A stretch of 64,000 bases of DNA from Podaxis mareebaensis. Its lineage: Eukaryota; Basidiomycota; Agaricomycetes; Agaricales; Agaricaceae. The stretch is from the NCBI GenBank assembly GCA_018524725.1, contig JAEUWP010000373.1:1-64000 (forward strand), read 5' to 3'. Positions 11,503 through 24,018 of the stretch are shown here, in pieces; positions within the stretch are counted from its first letter, which is position 1; each line of letters starts with the position of its first letter. Both the position numbers and the translations under genes were made by a program. The notes beneath the pieces are model-generated. The model did not search any database, had not been told where the DNA came from, and saw only the letters and a list, made by a program, of their open reading frames with translations.

Positions 11503-12149
11503 TGTTACACTCCTCTCGCTTCTGCCGCCATCTATGCCTCTTTCACACTCCTGCCTCATCATTCGTTAGCTGCCTTTCTGTCTTCCGACTCCAAGCATCC
11601 ATCCTGACCCACCTTCCACTGCAACTTCGGTCTCACCTCAGATCTTCCGAAGGAACACTATGTTTAGCACTTGGGCTCGGTGATACATTGTGTAATAATA
11701 GCTTGCCTTCTGTAGATCTCATCTTACCTCGGGCTCGGTCTCCTATACTTAGAGTACTGAAGTAACTACGAAGATTTTCCTTAAGGACATGTAAAGTAGC
11801 AATCGCCCTCGTATTTAGATAGCTCGTAAAGTAAGTAGAACTTAGCTTTACGATCACTTGTACATAGTGCGAGAATAGCGAGGACTGTCTTCCGCTTTAT
11901 CTTCTTGCCACATGAGAGCTCTACCTGCCTCGACAGGATAACTGGCGTAACAGCTAAACCTACAGAGTAGTCTGCGACCTTACAAGTCGTATCTCTCCCT
12001 AGGCAGTCCCTGCGAGATTTCCGGCCAGCCTCTAGTTCTCCCAGGAGAACGGACGGGCATTCCACTTCAGGAACTTAATAGTGCTGGGGTGTCTTAGGAC
12101 AGTATCTCTCCGCACTGAGACGACGTGTAGAAACTGTCTCTACGTAACA
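11503..12149 (+). repeat. 3' LTR of Gyp-B
   Basis: 647 bp, same termini as 2993-3639. The flanking duplication ATAAT follows at 12150-12154, after which Gyp-A integrase sequence resumes. Confidence 0.96.
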
Positions 12150-12154
12150 ATAAT

Positions 12155-15110
12155 TGTGAGCTTGAATAGTGCAATGGCAGGCTTCTGTTAATCGATTTAT
12201 GCATTCTTCTGCTGATGGGTTGTTTGTAGGTTCCATTTCTGTGGGAAACACTTTTGGGGTGTAACTATAGAGTAGTTGGAATGGGGTTTCAGATCATCCA
12301 GCATGAGGATGATTGTTGTGGCAAAATTTGTAAATTGGAAGGTACTTGCTCCATTCATTTGGGTTGCTTGAAGTGGCAATGGCCAAGTAGGTTTCAATTT
12401 CTTGATTAAAGCATTCAGTAGATCCATCAGTTTGTGGGTGGTAAGCTGCAGAGTAGGCAGGCTTGATGTCAAGGAGTTTGTACAGTTCTCACATTGCTTT
12501 GGATGTGAATCAGGGGCTGTGATCTGAGATGACCTTATCGGGAAGGCCATATTGTGAAAATAGGTGGTTGACCAAAATAGATGCTATGACTTGACTGTCA
12601 GCAGTCTTTGTAGTAGGGGCTAAAATTATCCCCTTCATTAGGCCATGGTCTACTATGGCCAAAATAGAATTGTATCCATGGGATGGAGGTAGATCTGTGA
12701 TTAGATCCATTGAGATTTGTGAAAAGGGTCATGTTGATTGTGGTACTGGGATTGGTTGGTAAGGTGGCTTGTCTGGTCACCTAATGATCTTGTGCCTTTG
12801 GCAGGTTGGGCAGCCTTTAATGTATTCAGTAATGTAGTCCTTCATGGCTGGCCAATAAATGTATTCAGTGAGTTTGTGTAGTGTTTTGGCTATTCCAGGG
12901 TGTCCTGCAGTTTGATGATCATGTACTCATTGGAGTAGTCTGTAGTGTAGTGATGGTTCATTGGGAATCAGGATTCTATTCCCATGAGTAGGCAGTTCTT
13001 GATCCAGGGTGTTGTCATCATTAGGGTCTATCATTTCTCAGTACTTCTTGATGACTCATTTGTTGTCTTCTGTAATGATGGCAATCATTGATTGATCGAA
13101 TACAGTAATATCATGGTTTTCCAGTTCTTGTGGTGTGTAGTTGGGTCATCTTGATAATGCATCTGCTGGTCCATTCCTTCAACCAGGGATGTGTTTGATC
13201 TTGAGGTTGGGTTGGAAACATTGCATGAATTGTACCCAGTGAACTTGTCACTTATTGAGGGTTTGAGGTTCCTTGTATCAGGATAGGTTTTCATGGTCAC
13301 TCCAGATGATGATTTCATGAGGCAATCCTTCAAGATAGTGGCACCATGTGCACAGTGCAATAATAATAGCTAACCATTCAAGTTCTGAGCAATGGTAGTT
13401 GTGTTCTGTTGGAGTAAAAGCCTTAGAATGGAAGGCTACTGGATGATGAATGGCATTTTCATCTTTTTGGTAAAGCACAGCTCCTGCTGCATATTGCAAT
13501 GCATCAGTCTCAATTTTAAAGGGCTTTGATGGGTCAGGTGCAATAAGAATAGGTCAATCTTTGAATTTCCTTTTGAGTTTATTGAAGGCTCATTTATGTT
13601 CAGGTTTCCATTTGAATTTGATGTTCTTCAACATCAGTGCATTTAGAGGTGCTGTGTGCTTGGAGTAGTTGCAAATGAATCATTGGTAGAAGTTGCAGAA
13701 TCTGATGAACTTTTAGATGTCTCAGGTTGTCTTTGGTGTGGGCCAATTCTTGATTCCTTTGAGTTTGGCAGTGTCCATTTTGATAGAGGTAGGAGTGACT
13801 ACTGCTCCTAGATATTTGACACATTGTTTCTCGAACTTGCATTTCTTGGGTTTGAGGTATAAGTCATGTTTTCATAGTATGTCAAGTACTTCATGGGTAA
13901 TTTGTTGTAACTCTTCTCGAGTCTTGGCATGGATGAGAATGTCATCCATGTAGATGAGTACTTGTCCTCTTCAGATGAGATGGGCAAATATGTGGTCCAT
14001 CATTGATTGAAAGGTTGCAGGGCTGTTGCACATTCTGAAGAACATGACAGTGGGTTCAAATAATCCTCTTGGAGTTTTGAAGGCTCCTTTCCATTGGTCA
14101 CCTTCTCAGATGTGGATGTTGTTATATCCAGCTTGTATATCAAACTTTGTAAACCATTTTGATCCTTTAAGTTTGTCAAGTAGGGAGGATATGAGTGGAA
14201 TTGGGTATGCATTCTTGATAGTGTGTGTATTGAGGTAACAATAATCTTGGCATGGTCATAACTTGCCATCTTTCTTTCCTACAAAGAAGAAAGGTGATGC
14301 CATAGGTGATTCAGATGGACAGATATATCCTTTTTCTAGATTTTTGTCAATGAATCTGTTGAGTTCTTGCATTTCAATAGGTGATAGTCAATAGGGTTTG
14401 AATGATTTAGGTTCGAATGAGTCCTTAAGTTCAATTTTGTGATCCCAAGGTCTACTTGGTGGAAATCATGATACCTTCTTCTCAGAAAATATATTGAGGT
14501 AATCATGGAATTCTTTTGGAATGACTTTTCGTGGGTCAGATTCTTTCTTCTAGTCACCATATTATTGTGCAATGGCTTGTGAAGCATTTGCTTTGAAGTT
14601 GATTTCTAGGAATGATTTGGGTTCCAAGGTGATGTGGTTGAGTTCATTGGCATCTTCTTCTTCCATTGTATGGAGGAGTTTTTGGTAGATGTGATCTGGA
14701 TCATTGTTTCTCCAGGTAAGGGTTTGTTTTCTCCAGTCAATGTTTGGGTTGTGCTCCATGAGCCATGGTGCTCCAAGGATAATCTTGAGTTTGCCAAGTT
14801 TAGTGACATGTGTCATAACTGGTGTGATCCAGTTGTTGATTTTGATATTAAGTAAGCATTCTTCAGTGGTCATTCCAGCTTTATTAATTGATCCATTGGC
14901 ATTACAGACTTCAATTGGTTTTGATAAGGGTCACATTTTGAGGTTCCACTGATTAATGAGGGTTTTGTTGATAAAATTTCCTCCTGCTCCTGAGTTGAGC
15001 AAGGTAAGTGTGTTGATAGGTTGTCACTGGTTGAGGTGGATGTGTGCTGGGAGGTATAGGATTTTGTTATGTTGTTGCACTGTGACTTGGTTAATAGCTT
15101 GAGTCAGTTT
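12155..15110 (-). pseudogene. pol: Gyp-A pol: protease, RT, RNase H, integrase core
   Basis: Minus-strand pol fragments in transcript order. Protease: LLNSGAGGNF near 15000, in which the catalytic DSG reads NSG. RT: GKKDGKL near 14270 and LIYMDDILIH near 13935-13965. RNase H: ETDALQYAAGAVLYQKDE near 13480-13520. Integrase: HHCC finger (HDHQTAGHPG...CPTCQRHK, about 12790-12930), SMDLITDLPP near 12690, YHPQTDGSTECFNQE near 12405-12450. The frame is broken mostly by TGA. The integrase runs into Gyp-B at 12155 and resumes at 2987. Sequence is close to 40 percent diverged in protein from Gyp-B by eye, so the two are separate families. Confidence 0.9.
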
Positions 15111-15195
15111 TCAATAATTAGGTGGGTTTCTCAGTCAGGGGTATCCATTGAATGAGTATTTGGAGTCACTGCTCATGATTTGCAAGTTGTCAGAA

Positions 15196-16403
15196 CTAGA
15201 CACAATGCTGGCTAGTTCCTTCTGGTAAAATCCTTTGCTTTCCCTTTTGGATCTTCTTTGTCACTTGACTCTTCTTCAGTGTTATTGAGTCTTGATTTCT
15301 GGTGTTTTTGGAATCATTTCCCATGTTGGTTTCAGGAATAGGAGGCTCAGTTCTTTGATCGTCACTTGTTAAGTGGGCACAATCATGCATAGTGTTTTCT
15401 GGTCTTGCAGATGAAGCATAAGCCTTTGCTTCTGAGTTTGTGGAGTTCTTGGGGTAGGAGGTTGTTGAGTTCTGCTTCAATTCTTGCTTTGACAATTTGA
15501 TTAACTTGTTTACTTGAGTAGTAGTCATCATCAAATGATACTTCTGAAGAGTCTTCTTCTGATGACTGTTCAGATTTGCTATCTGTTCTGTCAATATTAT
15601 TGAGCTCATTCATGAGGATGTTGTCAATGTCTATGGGACTGTATCCTGGGGGGTTACAAGTTGCTTGAGACAGTGTATATACTCAGAAGTTGTAGCTTTT
15701 GCTTGAAATACAAGATTTCAAATATTTCTTGTAATGGGAGTTCAAGTAGTGTCAGTACAAATTTCTTAGGCAATCAGCAAACAATTGAAAGTGTGCCAGT
15801 CCTCCTGTACAGCAGGCTGCTGTGTAGACAGCTTCAGAGTCATTTTCTGCAGGGCTCTGGTTAATGACACCTTTGTAGTAATACAGGTCCAGTCCTTTAA
15901 GGAATAATGCAACTTTGGTCTCATTATGACTAATGCCTGCTGAGGTGCATAGGCTTTTGAACTGGTTAATGTATTCTTCAATTGGTCTTCCATTTTGTTT
16001 GAGGTGTGTGAGGTGGTTGATGCTGACAACAGTGGTAGAGGCTTGTTTAAATGAGTTGTCCAACTCAATGAAGAATTGTGCCAGGGTTTGCAATGTACTG
16101 AAGGTGTTTCTGGTGGTATGGGAGGTGACATATGCTTCCTTCCATGTTGTAGCCAGTCCTTGCATATTGAGGAGGGTGAACATGATCTTGGCTGAGTCAG
16201 AGGAGAGATTGGTCAGTTGGCATGCATAGTAAATTTGTAAATCTCTTTTCCATCATGGGTAGTCAGATGGATCTCCATAGAATGGCTCAGGTTTTTCAAC
16301 TTTTGGGTCTTGTGAGGTCAATATGGTGGAATGTACTGGCTGAGGTGATTGGGTTCTGGAGGTTGAATGGAGATACAGGGTAGTTGGATTGTAGGGGTCT
16401 GGT
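15196..16403 (-). pseudogene. gag: Gyp-A gag, C-terminal part with CCHC knuckle
   Basis: Minus-strand gag core (EPFYGDPSDYP near 16270, capsid-like helices 16183-15752) followed by an acidic region and a CCHC knuckle (CFICKTRKHYA, about 15383-15415, with its last cysteine in the decayed continuation). The N-terminal part of the same gene is at 37371-37700, displaced by Cop-A. Joining 37371 to 16403 gives an uninterrupted gag frame across the insertion point, which confirms the Cop-A boundaries. Confidence 0.85.
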
Positions 16404-16408
16404 CTGTG

Positions 16409-17057
16409 TGATGAGGGGAGAACAGTTGCTGCTACACAAGCATAGTGTCAGTGGAGAGTAAACCAGTTACTCACAATCTGAGGCTGGTTGAATGGGAAGA
16501 TAGCCAGAGAAGTGTGGGAATGGCAAATCTTGAGGAGTACCAGAGAAGATAAGACTGAATTGAAAGTAGTGAGGAATGTTGAGCTTAAGAGAGCTGAGTA
16601 GTCGAGTAGATGAGGAATGTAAAACTCCAGTGAAGAAAGTATGCTACTACATGAAGGTTTAAACACCATAGAGCTACGACACTGGGTCAAGGGTAAAATA
16701 CATGCATGAGTCAGAAAGCATAAGGCATATGTGCATATATCATGAGTAATGTGCATGTAAAAGATAAAATAAGAAAGAACATGACTCTACTGTATGCTAC
16801 AGGAGTCATAAGAAACAATGAAACATTTCTACAAGTTATAAACCATGAGGATATGAGTAATACTAACACAGGCCATATGTCTATGCAATTGTATAAAAGT
16901 ATTATTAGAAACAGATCAATCTAAACATAGCACAAAGCTATGGAAGGTTCCAAAAATATATATGCTCAGTCAATGCAGAGTGTACAAGTTGAGGACACAG
17001 CATGTACTGCTGATGGCAAGTATACATGTAAGCATAATGCTGATTAATTCCTCAACA
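16409..17057 (-). repeat. 3' LTR of Cop-A
   Basis: 649 bp, matching the split 5' LTR. Differences include paired TG/CA sites such as CTGAA against CCAAA and GTGAGG against GCAAGG, which point to lost CpG. The purine-rich AAGTGAGGAGGAG (element orientation, 17058-17070) abuts its start and is the polypurine tract. Confidence 0.94.
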
Positions 17058-17097
17058 CTCCTCCTCACTTGAAATTGTCAAAGCATGAGGTTCAAAA

Positions 17098-18900
17098 GAA
17101 TTCGATGCCTAAAGAAGGCAAAAAGAAGTTGAACTTCTGCATGTTGAGATTCTTTGTTAATAAATCTGCAGGATTTTCTGTTCCTTTAATATTATACAAG
17201 AGGAATTTTTCATCCTCAAGTAAATTGTGGATATAGTGATACTTAACATCTACATGTTTTGAATGTTTTTCAGTAACCAGATTTTTGGCCCAAAATATTG
17301 AACCTCAGTTATCACCAAATAAGTGTGGTTTTTTAATCCATTCAGAATTAATGCTGATTTCAGTAAGCAAATTAATTGTCCATTCAATCTGTCAACTAGC
17401 ATCAGATAAAGCCATGTATTCAGCTTCTGTCAACAATAAGGCAACAGTCTTCTGGTGCCAAGATAGCTATGCAACAGCAGCTCTGGCAATTCTAATAAAG
17501 AAGCCAGTGACCGATTTCCTGGTTTCTGGATCTTGTGCCCAATCCGAATCTGAGAACATGTTGATTCCTTTGTTTGTTTGTCCATCAAAGACAATGGCAT
17601 ATTTAGATGTGCCATGAAAGTATCGCAAAGTATGTAAGCTGGCTTTATAGTATTCCCATGATGGATTCATCATCTGTTGAGATAACTTGACAACTGCAAA
17701 TACAATATTGGGACATGATCCAATCATCAAGTACATCAATGATCCAACCAGTTGTTGGTACTTCTGCCTAAAATTAGCAGATGCCTGATCTTTTGCCATA
17801 GTAAAGATGAAGTCTCTCAGCAATGGAGTAGATTCAGCTTTTTCAACTACATTGAAATGTTCTAACACCTTATCAAGGTAAGGTTGCTGATCAATCATGA
17901 TCAACTGATTATCATGGTCTTGTGTGATATGCATTCCAAGGAATTCAGTTAATTTACCTAGGAATCGACATTCCCATTTTTCCATGAATGCTTCCATCTT
18001 TTGATGAAGAACTTTTGATCCATGTGGTCCTAAGAAAGCTGCATCATCCACATAAAGTAGTGTGGTGATAAGAGATTTCTCTTGTGTATCATAATAGTAA
18101 TAGACTCCAGCATCAAGCGACACTTGTTTGAAGCCTAATTCTTTCATCAAATTGGTTACTTCAAGCCACCATTGTCTGCCAGCTTGTTTGAGACTGTATA
18201 AGGTGCATTTCAAATGCCATACTTTAGTTTCTTGTCCTTTTTAGATGAAACCTTCTGGTTGTCACATATATATCTCTTCCTTAAGATGTCCATAGAGATA
18301 AGCAGTCTTCACATCAAGACCAAACATATCCCAATCTTTGAGGGCAGCTATTACAAATAGCAATTGTGCAGTCTTGTACTGGACAACAGGAGAGAAGAGT
18401 TCATCAAAGTCTATGCCTTTGATTTGTGAGAACCCTTGTGTGACTAATCAAGATCTGAATCTACCATCAGATTTCAGAGTGAATACCCATTGATTACCAA
18501 TCACTTTTCTTCCTTTCAGAAGTTGAACAAGTTCATAGACTTGTCATTTCTTTAATGCATCTATTTCTTCAAGACAAGCTTTATACCACTTATTGCAGAT
18601 CTCTTTAGGGAGTTTCACTAGGTCTTTGAAGACTTTTGGGGTATATGACACATCAATTTTGTTTGTGAAAAGAAAATCAATGAACTGTACTCCTCCTTCT
18701 TTGCATAACTTATTCACATGATGTACCATCATTAGTTCCATCGACATAGAAGTTTGCAAAGAATCAAGTGTGTGTTCATCAGGTGGCATTTCATTTTCAA
18801 CATCAGGAAGTGCTACAGGGCTTCATTTGTGCACTTGCTTTAGTAATGGTTCTCCTTTTAGAGGTATCCATTCGAAGCCTCAATAATTGCATAGTACTTT
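17098..18900 (-). pseudogene. pol: Cop-A reverse transcriptase and RNase H
   Basis: Copia-type RT (RVT_2). TLYSLKQAGRQWW (about 18170-18207) and LLYVDDAAFLG (about 18025-18058) are the diagnostic motifs; an uninterrupted stretch of 248 codons covers 17467-18213. RNase H follows with FSDSDWAQDPETRKSVTGF (about 17505-17560) and LTEAEYMALSDAS near 17420. The C-terminus ends near 17098, next to the polypurine tract. Upstream TGA codons fall at positions where Copia proteins have arginine. Confidence 0.92.
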
Positions 18901-19600
18901 TGCTAGATGTTGATTTCCATATATATTTCCAGGTTTGGAAGGAACCTGATGTTCTCTTTGAGGATGTTGATTAGAAGGTGTTTGCCATTGTTGTATCCAT
19001 GGCAGTGACATGGCTTGACGCTTATGGGAAGGCCTTGGAGGGCTAAACCTAATAGGTGTCATTCTGATACCTTGTTGTCCTGGTATAGCCTTATCCTTTT
19101 GATAAGGTTCACTGGAAGATGTTCCAGGTATCAGATCACTGGATGATTCCCTATTTGGAGGATCATCACCATGTTGTTCAAACTCTTCCAATCTTGGGGA
19201 CTGCAGAACAGGGGGAGAGGCTGTAAATGGTCTATCATTGCCTCATTCTTCAAAGTCTTCCAAATATGGAGATGGATCTTGATCTTTATTTGGATCAGTG
19301 CTTGGCACAGGTGAATGTCTTTCTAGATCAGGATAATCTTTAGGATCAGCATATTCAAGATCAGAATCATGATCTTTTCTTGGACTATCATTGCTGTTAT
19401 CCTTATCATCATCGTTATCACATTCTGGAGTTCCATGCCAATGTCTAGGATCAGGTGATGGAGATGATGAACTTGAAGAAGGAGGGACCAGTGCAGGAGG
19501 TTGCTCCAGTGGTGGTGTCCTTCTGTTATCCTATCTAGGGTAAATTATTACCTCACTAGAAGGTGTAGGAGTTCTTAAAGAAGAACTTCGACTATCTTGT
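18901..19600 (-). pseudogene. Cop-A pol linker between integrase and RT
   Basis: Degraded low-complexity coding sequence rich in Asp, Ser, Pro and Glu, as is usual between the Copia integrase and RT domains. One 103-codon frame survives (18880-19191). No separate domain is visible. Confidence 0.5.
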
Positions 19601-21144
19601 TTTCAGTGCTTCTTTTCAGAATATTTAGGGAAGAATTGTTTGTCAAATATAGCAGTAGGCATGATGTATAGTACATTGCCTTGCAGATGACACATGAAAA
19701 GATAATTCTTCCAGTCCAGAGAATATTCCAGGAATATCATTAATTCTGATTTCAGAGATAGTTTGTCTTTTTGGACTTCTTTGGGTAAGAATGCATAAGT
19801 GCTATATCCAAAGGTTCTGAATTTAGAAACATCTGGTTTTACACCTGTTAAAACTTCTTGAGGGGTTTTCCAGTTTAAGCATAACATAGGAGTGCAATTG
19901 TAAAGATAGCAAGCTGTGTCAATTGCAAATTCCCACCAACCATTTGGAATACAAGCATGATGCTGCATGGCCTCAGCTTTATCCATTAAAGTATGATTGA
20001 GGTGCTCTGCTCAACCATTTTGTTGGTGAGCATGTGGAGCACTAGTCATATGGATAATCCCTTGAGAGTGTAAGAGAGCTTGTAAGCTTTCTTGAATGTA
20101 TTCTCCTCCTCAATCAGTATGTAAGAACTTCACTGGACCACCAATATATTTTCCAACTAGTGTCAAGAAGTTCTTCATCACTGTGGGAGCTTTGGATTTT
20201 TTACGGAGTAAATGAATCCAAGCATTTGAGGAAAAGTCATCCAAAATAGTCATTACCCATTTATATTTTTGATAACTGACTATAGGCAATTCTAAAAGAT
20301 CTAAATGGATTCTTTCTAGAGGCCTGGATGCTCTCTCAAAGTTTACATTAAAGCTTTTCTGATGCATTTTTCCCATAGCACAACCTTCACATGGTTTCAT
20401 GCTATTTTTGGGAATTTCAACATAAGGAAAGCTGATCATACTTGTCTCAAAATGTTTGAGGATATGATCTGATGGGTGTCCCATCCTATTATGGAGGATG
20501 TCATACCCTGGTACAGTACTAGTTGCAAATGCATGCATATCACTTTGTGATGTGATGATTTTGCTCTTTACATAATGAAGAGTAGGTGAACAACCTATTA
20601 GTAGTTGTACAACTAGTATTGGTTCACCAAGAGAGTCATTGATGTGTGAGCAAGTATCAGTTGTTTCAATTTTAGCACCAGCTTTAGCAAGTTGCCCAAC
20701 TGATAACAATCAATCTCTGCTACCTTGTAAGTAATGCACCAGATATAAATATGAATGATTAAGTATCTGTGTGCCATTATCTGTATTGATCATGGTTTCA
20801 ATCAAGATAGTACCATGACCAGGTGATATCATTGGATCACCTGCAGTATAAACAGTTATAGGTTCAGGGTAATATTGGAAGTCAATGAAGTCTTCCATAT
20901 ATGGCATATAATGGCCAGATGCTCCTGAATCTAATAACCAAATGGTGTTATACTCATCCATTCTTATTATATCTTTATCACAAAGATAGTTGATCTTTGA
21001 GGCATTCAGACTAGGTGGTTCATGCACAGAATGGATAACATTAAACTGAGATGTGCTTGTGCACATTACTACATAATCCATACATGATACATCACAAAAA
21101 TTGTCCAAATTTATGAGCCACCTAATTATCTGTTCCCTTGACAC
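19600..21144 (-). pseudogene. pol: Cop-A protease and integrase
   Basis: Protease motif LLDSGASGHY (about 20925-20955), then the GAG-pre-integrase and HHCC region (NRMGHPSDHILKHF...CEGCAMGKMHQ, about 20370-20495), the integrase core (LERIHLDLLEL near 20300; LHTD-GGEY near 20110 with TGA in place of arginine; HQQNG-AEHLNHTL near 20010, again TGA), and GYSTYAFLP near 19800. The order protease-integrase-RT is what defines Copia. Confidence 0.92.
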
Positions 21145-21169
21145 AGTAGGTGCTCATCTCCTCTTCCTC

Positions 21170-23313
21170 CTTCTGCCCAACATGGGCAACCCTCTAAACC
21201 TCACAACATTTGGCCTTGGTGCAGTGCTTCTTGCTGAGCTTGCCCTTCTTCTTCCCAAGAGGAAGCATTGTGACCAGTCTGAGTGTGGAGGTGATCAGTA
21301 TCTGATGATGGTGATAAGATATGGATTACATACCCCATGGCCTTCTTCTTCTCGAAGTCGCTGTCAGCATCACTCATGTCATCAGCATTGTAATCAACAT
21401 CAGAGAGGTGACATGGGCCATTGACAAGAGGTGGGTGATCTTCAACATCACTCCTGATGAGATCAATCTCATCATTGGGATGAGATACTCTGGGAAGATG
21501 TGGAGAAGAAGGTGGTGCAGGCAGAACATTGACTGAAGAGGTTGAAGGTGCCATCACTTCGTCCCATTCATGTTCTGTTAAACCTATTGAGTAAAGGTAT
21601 TCCTGATCTTTAGGATTGGAGGGATAACCTTCAGGATTCTTGTTGATGACAGCAAGAGCCTCTTGCAAGGCTCAAGAGCTTTGTTCTCTGTTTTCATTGA
21701 CTTTGTAAGTATTGTGAGGAATGTAGCATTCCCCTTGAACTTTAGCTTTCTTCTTGAAGTGAAGTTCACATGCCTTCCTCTGCTTCTCTTCCTCATGTTC
21801 ATGAAGAGCTTCTTTGACAACATCATACAGCTGCTCAGGCTTCTGCATGGAGGATGTAGCCTTCTCAATCAGGTGACCTGGTGGGAGAAGACCTGACTGT
21901 CCTGGAAGTGGAGGGAAGTCTTTATCGAAGGTTTTCACTTTCTCAGATGCATCATGGGTGTGATTGATGTTGCAATAGCAGTAGGTGTGGGTCACCATGT
22001 CCTGTCAAATCTGATCCAGTGATTTGGATGCCATATCAGTTTGTTGACATTTCATTGCCTTGAGGGTCTCTTGCACCTCCTGTGCAATATTGATTATATC
22101 TTGCTCAAGAAGGGTAACAAAACAGAGGTTACTCACCTCTATTTTAGACTCCTTAAACTTACACTTCTCCTGCAAGGCAGAAGAGTAAGTAGGGGTGATG
22201 GGAACAGGATTTTGGGACCATACCCATCGAGAAAGTGAAGGAAGCAGGGGACAATCCTGTGGGACTGTAGTGGCAAGGTATTGCTGGACCAGAGCCTGAG
22301 GTGGAATGCATGGAGCATTCTTGGGCCTTTGGATCCGATCCAAGAGGTCAAAAGGGTGCATGTCAGGACCTGTAAAAGGTCTACCAGCACCAGCAGGGGG
22401 AAGTGGAGGTGCTGCTGCTAGTCAGGCAGGTGCAGCAAAACCTGCCATGGAATTGGCTGGTTTAGCTGAGGCATTAGGGGACTTCTCCTTGGGAGCCCTT
22501 TTCTTCTTCAGCTTGACAGTCTGCCATTGACCAGGCTGACTGCCTTGTTGACTTTGAGGCTTGGGACCATTGGAGGTTTTATCCCAGCTGACAGGCTGAG
22601 GGACAAATCAACTCCAAGGTGGACCTGGACAAGATTTGTTCCAGGTGGAAGGACCACCTTGGTCATTGGGAAGTTTAGCTTTAGCAGTAAATTGAGCATT
22701 GGTGGGGTGAGTGGACATTTTGTTACATCCATTCCTCTGAGCCCATTCAGCATTTAAAGTGTCTGTGACCACTCGCTAAGTTAAGGCTGCAATCATAGTA
22801 TTGTTGGACCAAATCCCAATCGTCTAGAATAGCCAAAAGAAGAACCATAGCTCTGAGAACCTCAGGGATGGCAGCAGTAGCTTCCTCAACCTGAGTGAAG
22901 AGAGTTGCCATTTTGGCAATATCAATTGCAATATCTCTCTTGCCAGTGATTCTCTTCTTCAGAGCTCTGGTGAACAGTCCATAAATATTAGTAGGACCAA
23001 GTGTTCCAAACTGAGTTTGGAGGTGAGTCCATAAGGTGTCTGGAGCTGTTCTCCCATGAAGCAGTATGGAATCAGGCAACATGTTTTCAATAATCAATAA
23101 GGCTTGTGCCTTCATCTGATTCTGCTGTGCTGTTTCAGCTGCATTATTCTGAGCAGGTGCTGTCGCTGTTCCTTTGGTCAGGGACCAGCCTGTTTCCATA
23201 GAACCAGTGACACTAATCAAGGAAAGAGCTCCTTGAAGGTGACAAGCCCAGAACTTGTAGTTAGAAGGGCCCTCAAGTTTAGGAAGGGAAGAAGTAGCAA
23301 TAGTCAAAGCCAT
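21170..23313 (-). pseudogene. gag: Cop-A gag (long, decayed)
   Basis: Starts at 23313 with the Copia gag-type opening (KLEGPSNYKFWACHLQGAL) and an intact 188-codon N-terminal region similar to UBN2-type gag. A one-base frameshift near 22810 follows. The remaining frame runs to about 21170, rich in proline, lysine and charged residues, with occasional stops. At about 700 codons it is longer than usual Copia gag (about 300-400). No clear CCHC knuckle is visible. The extra C-terminal half (22005-21201) is not recognised. Confidence 0.7.
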
Positions 23314-23485
23314 ATTTGATGTATCAAAGAAATTGGCAGATAAGAAATCAACTAAGCATGAGAAATAGGGATATTAGTATAACATCGTATACAGATAATG
23401 ATAAAGGTAGAAATAGGCTTATTCCAAGATGTCTTTTATCTCAATCCTAAGTTAATAGGAGAGAATCCTTGAAAGGAGAGTCTCA

Positions 23486-23497
23486 GGGCCCATAACC
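23486..23497 (-). other. Cop-A primer binding site, initiator tRNA-Met anticodon type
   Basis: Directly after the 5' LTR, element orientation reads GGTTATGGGCCC. This is complementary to the anticodon stem-loop of eukaryotic initiator tRNA-Met (GGGCCCATAACC). Drosophila copia is known to prime from the 5' half of this tRNA at the same place. No match to a tRNA 3' end is seen. Confidence 0.75.
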
Positions 23498-23918
23498 TGG
23501 TGAGGGGAGAACAGTTGCTGCTACACAAGCATAGTGTCAGTGGAGAGTAAACCAGTTACTCACAATCCGAGGCTAGTTGAATGGGAAGATAGCCAGAGAA
23601 GTGTGGGAATGGCAAATCTTGAGGAGTACCAGAGAAGATAAGACCAAATTGAAAGTAGCAAGGAATGTTGAGCTTAAGAGAGCTGAGTAGTCGAGTAGAT
23701 GAGGAATGTAAAACTCCAGTGAAGAAAGTATGCTACTATATGAAGGTTTAAATACTGTAGAGCTATGACACTGGGTCAAGGATAAAATACATGCATGAGT
23801 CAGAAAGCATAAGGCATACATGCATATATCATGAGTAATGTGCATGTAAAAGATAAAATAAGAAAGAACATGACTCTACTGTATGCTACAGGAGTCATAA
23901 GAAACAATGAAACATTTC
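23498..23918 (-). repeat. 5' LTR of Cop-A, first segment
   Basis: Matches 16409-16833 and stops abruptly at the KDZ insertion. The remainder of the LTR is at 37138-37365. Confidence 0.93.
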
Positions 23919-24018
23919 CACATAGTCAACCTACAGTGTAGCGAGTGACTCGCTCTAGCGAAGCCATACAACGTAACGAGTGAGACGGGACCAGCGGGCC
24001 CGCTGGCCATACAATGGG
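23919..24018 (+). repeat. Left terminal inverted repeat of the KDZ element
   Basis: About 100 bp, reverse complement of 37031-37130 with six or seven mismatches, four of them CpG transitions. It contains a perfect 16-bp palindrome CCAGCGGGCCCGCTGG (23991-24006) and an interrupted palindrome AGCGAGT-G-ACTCGCT (23940-23954). Such symmetric sites are plausible transposase-binding or hairpin sites. Confidence 0.93.

Larger units (their letters stand above)
2993..12149 (+). mobile_element. Gyp-B: complete Ty3/Gypsy chromovirus with third ORF
   Basis: A full-length 9157-bp element inserted in Gyp-A, in the opposite orientation. Both LTRs are 647 bp with TGTTAC...GTAACA termini. The 5-bp target duplication ATAAT is perfect (2988-2992 and 12150-12154). 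Internal order is a self-priming-type PBS, gag, pol (protease, RT, RNase H, integrase, chromodomain), a third ORF and a polypurine tract. Nearly every difference between the two LTRs is a CpG transition, and the frames are broken only by TGA. It keeps many CpG sites, so it is younger than Gyp-A. Not active now, because every ORF is interrupted. Confidence 0.96.
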
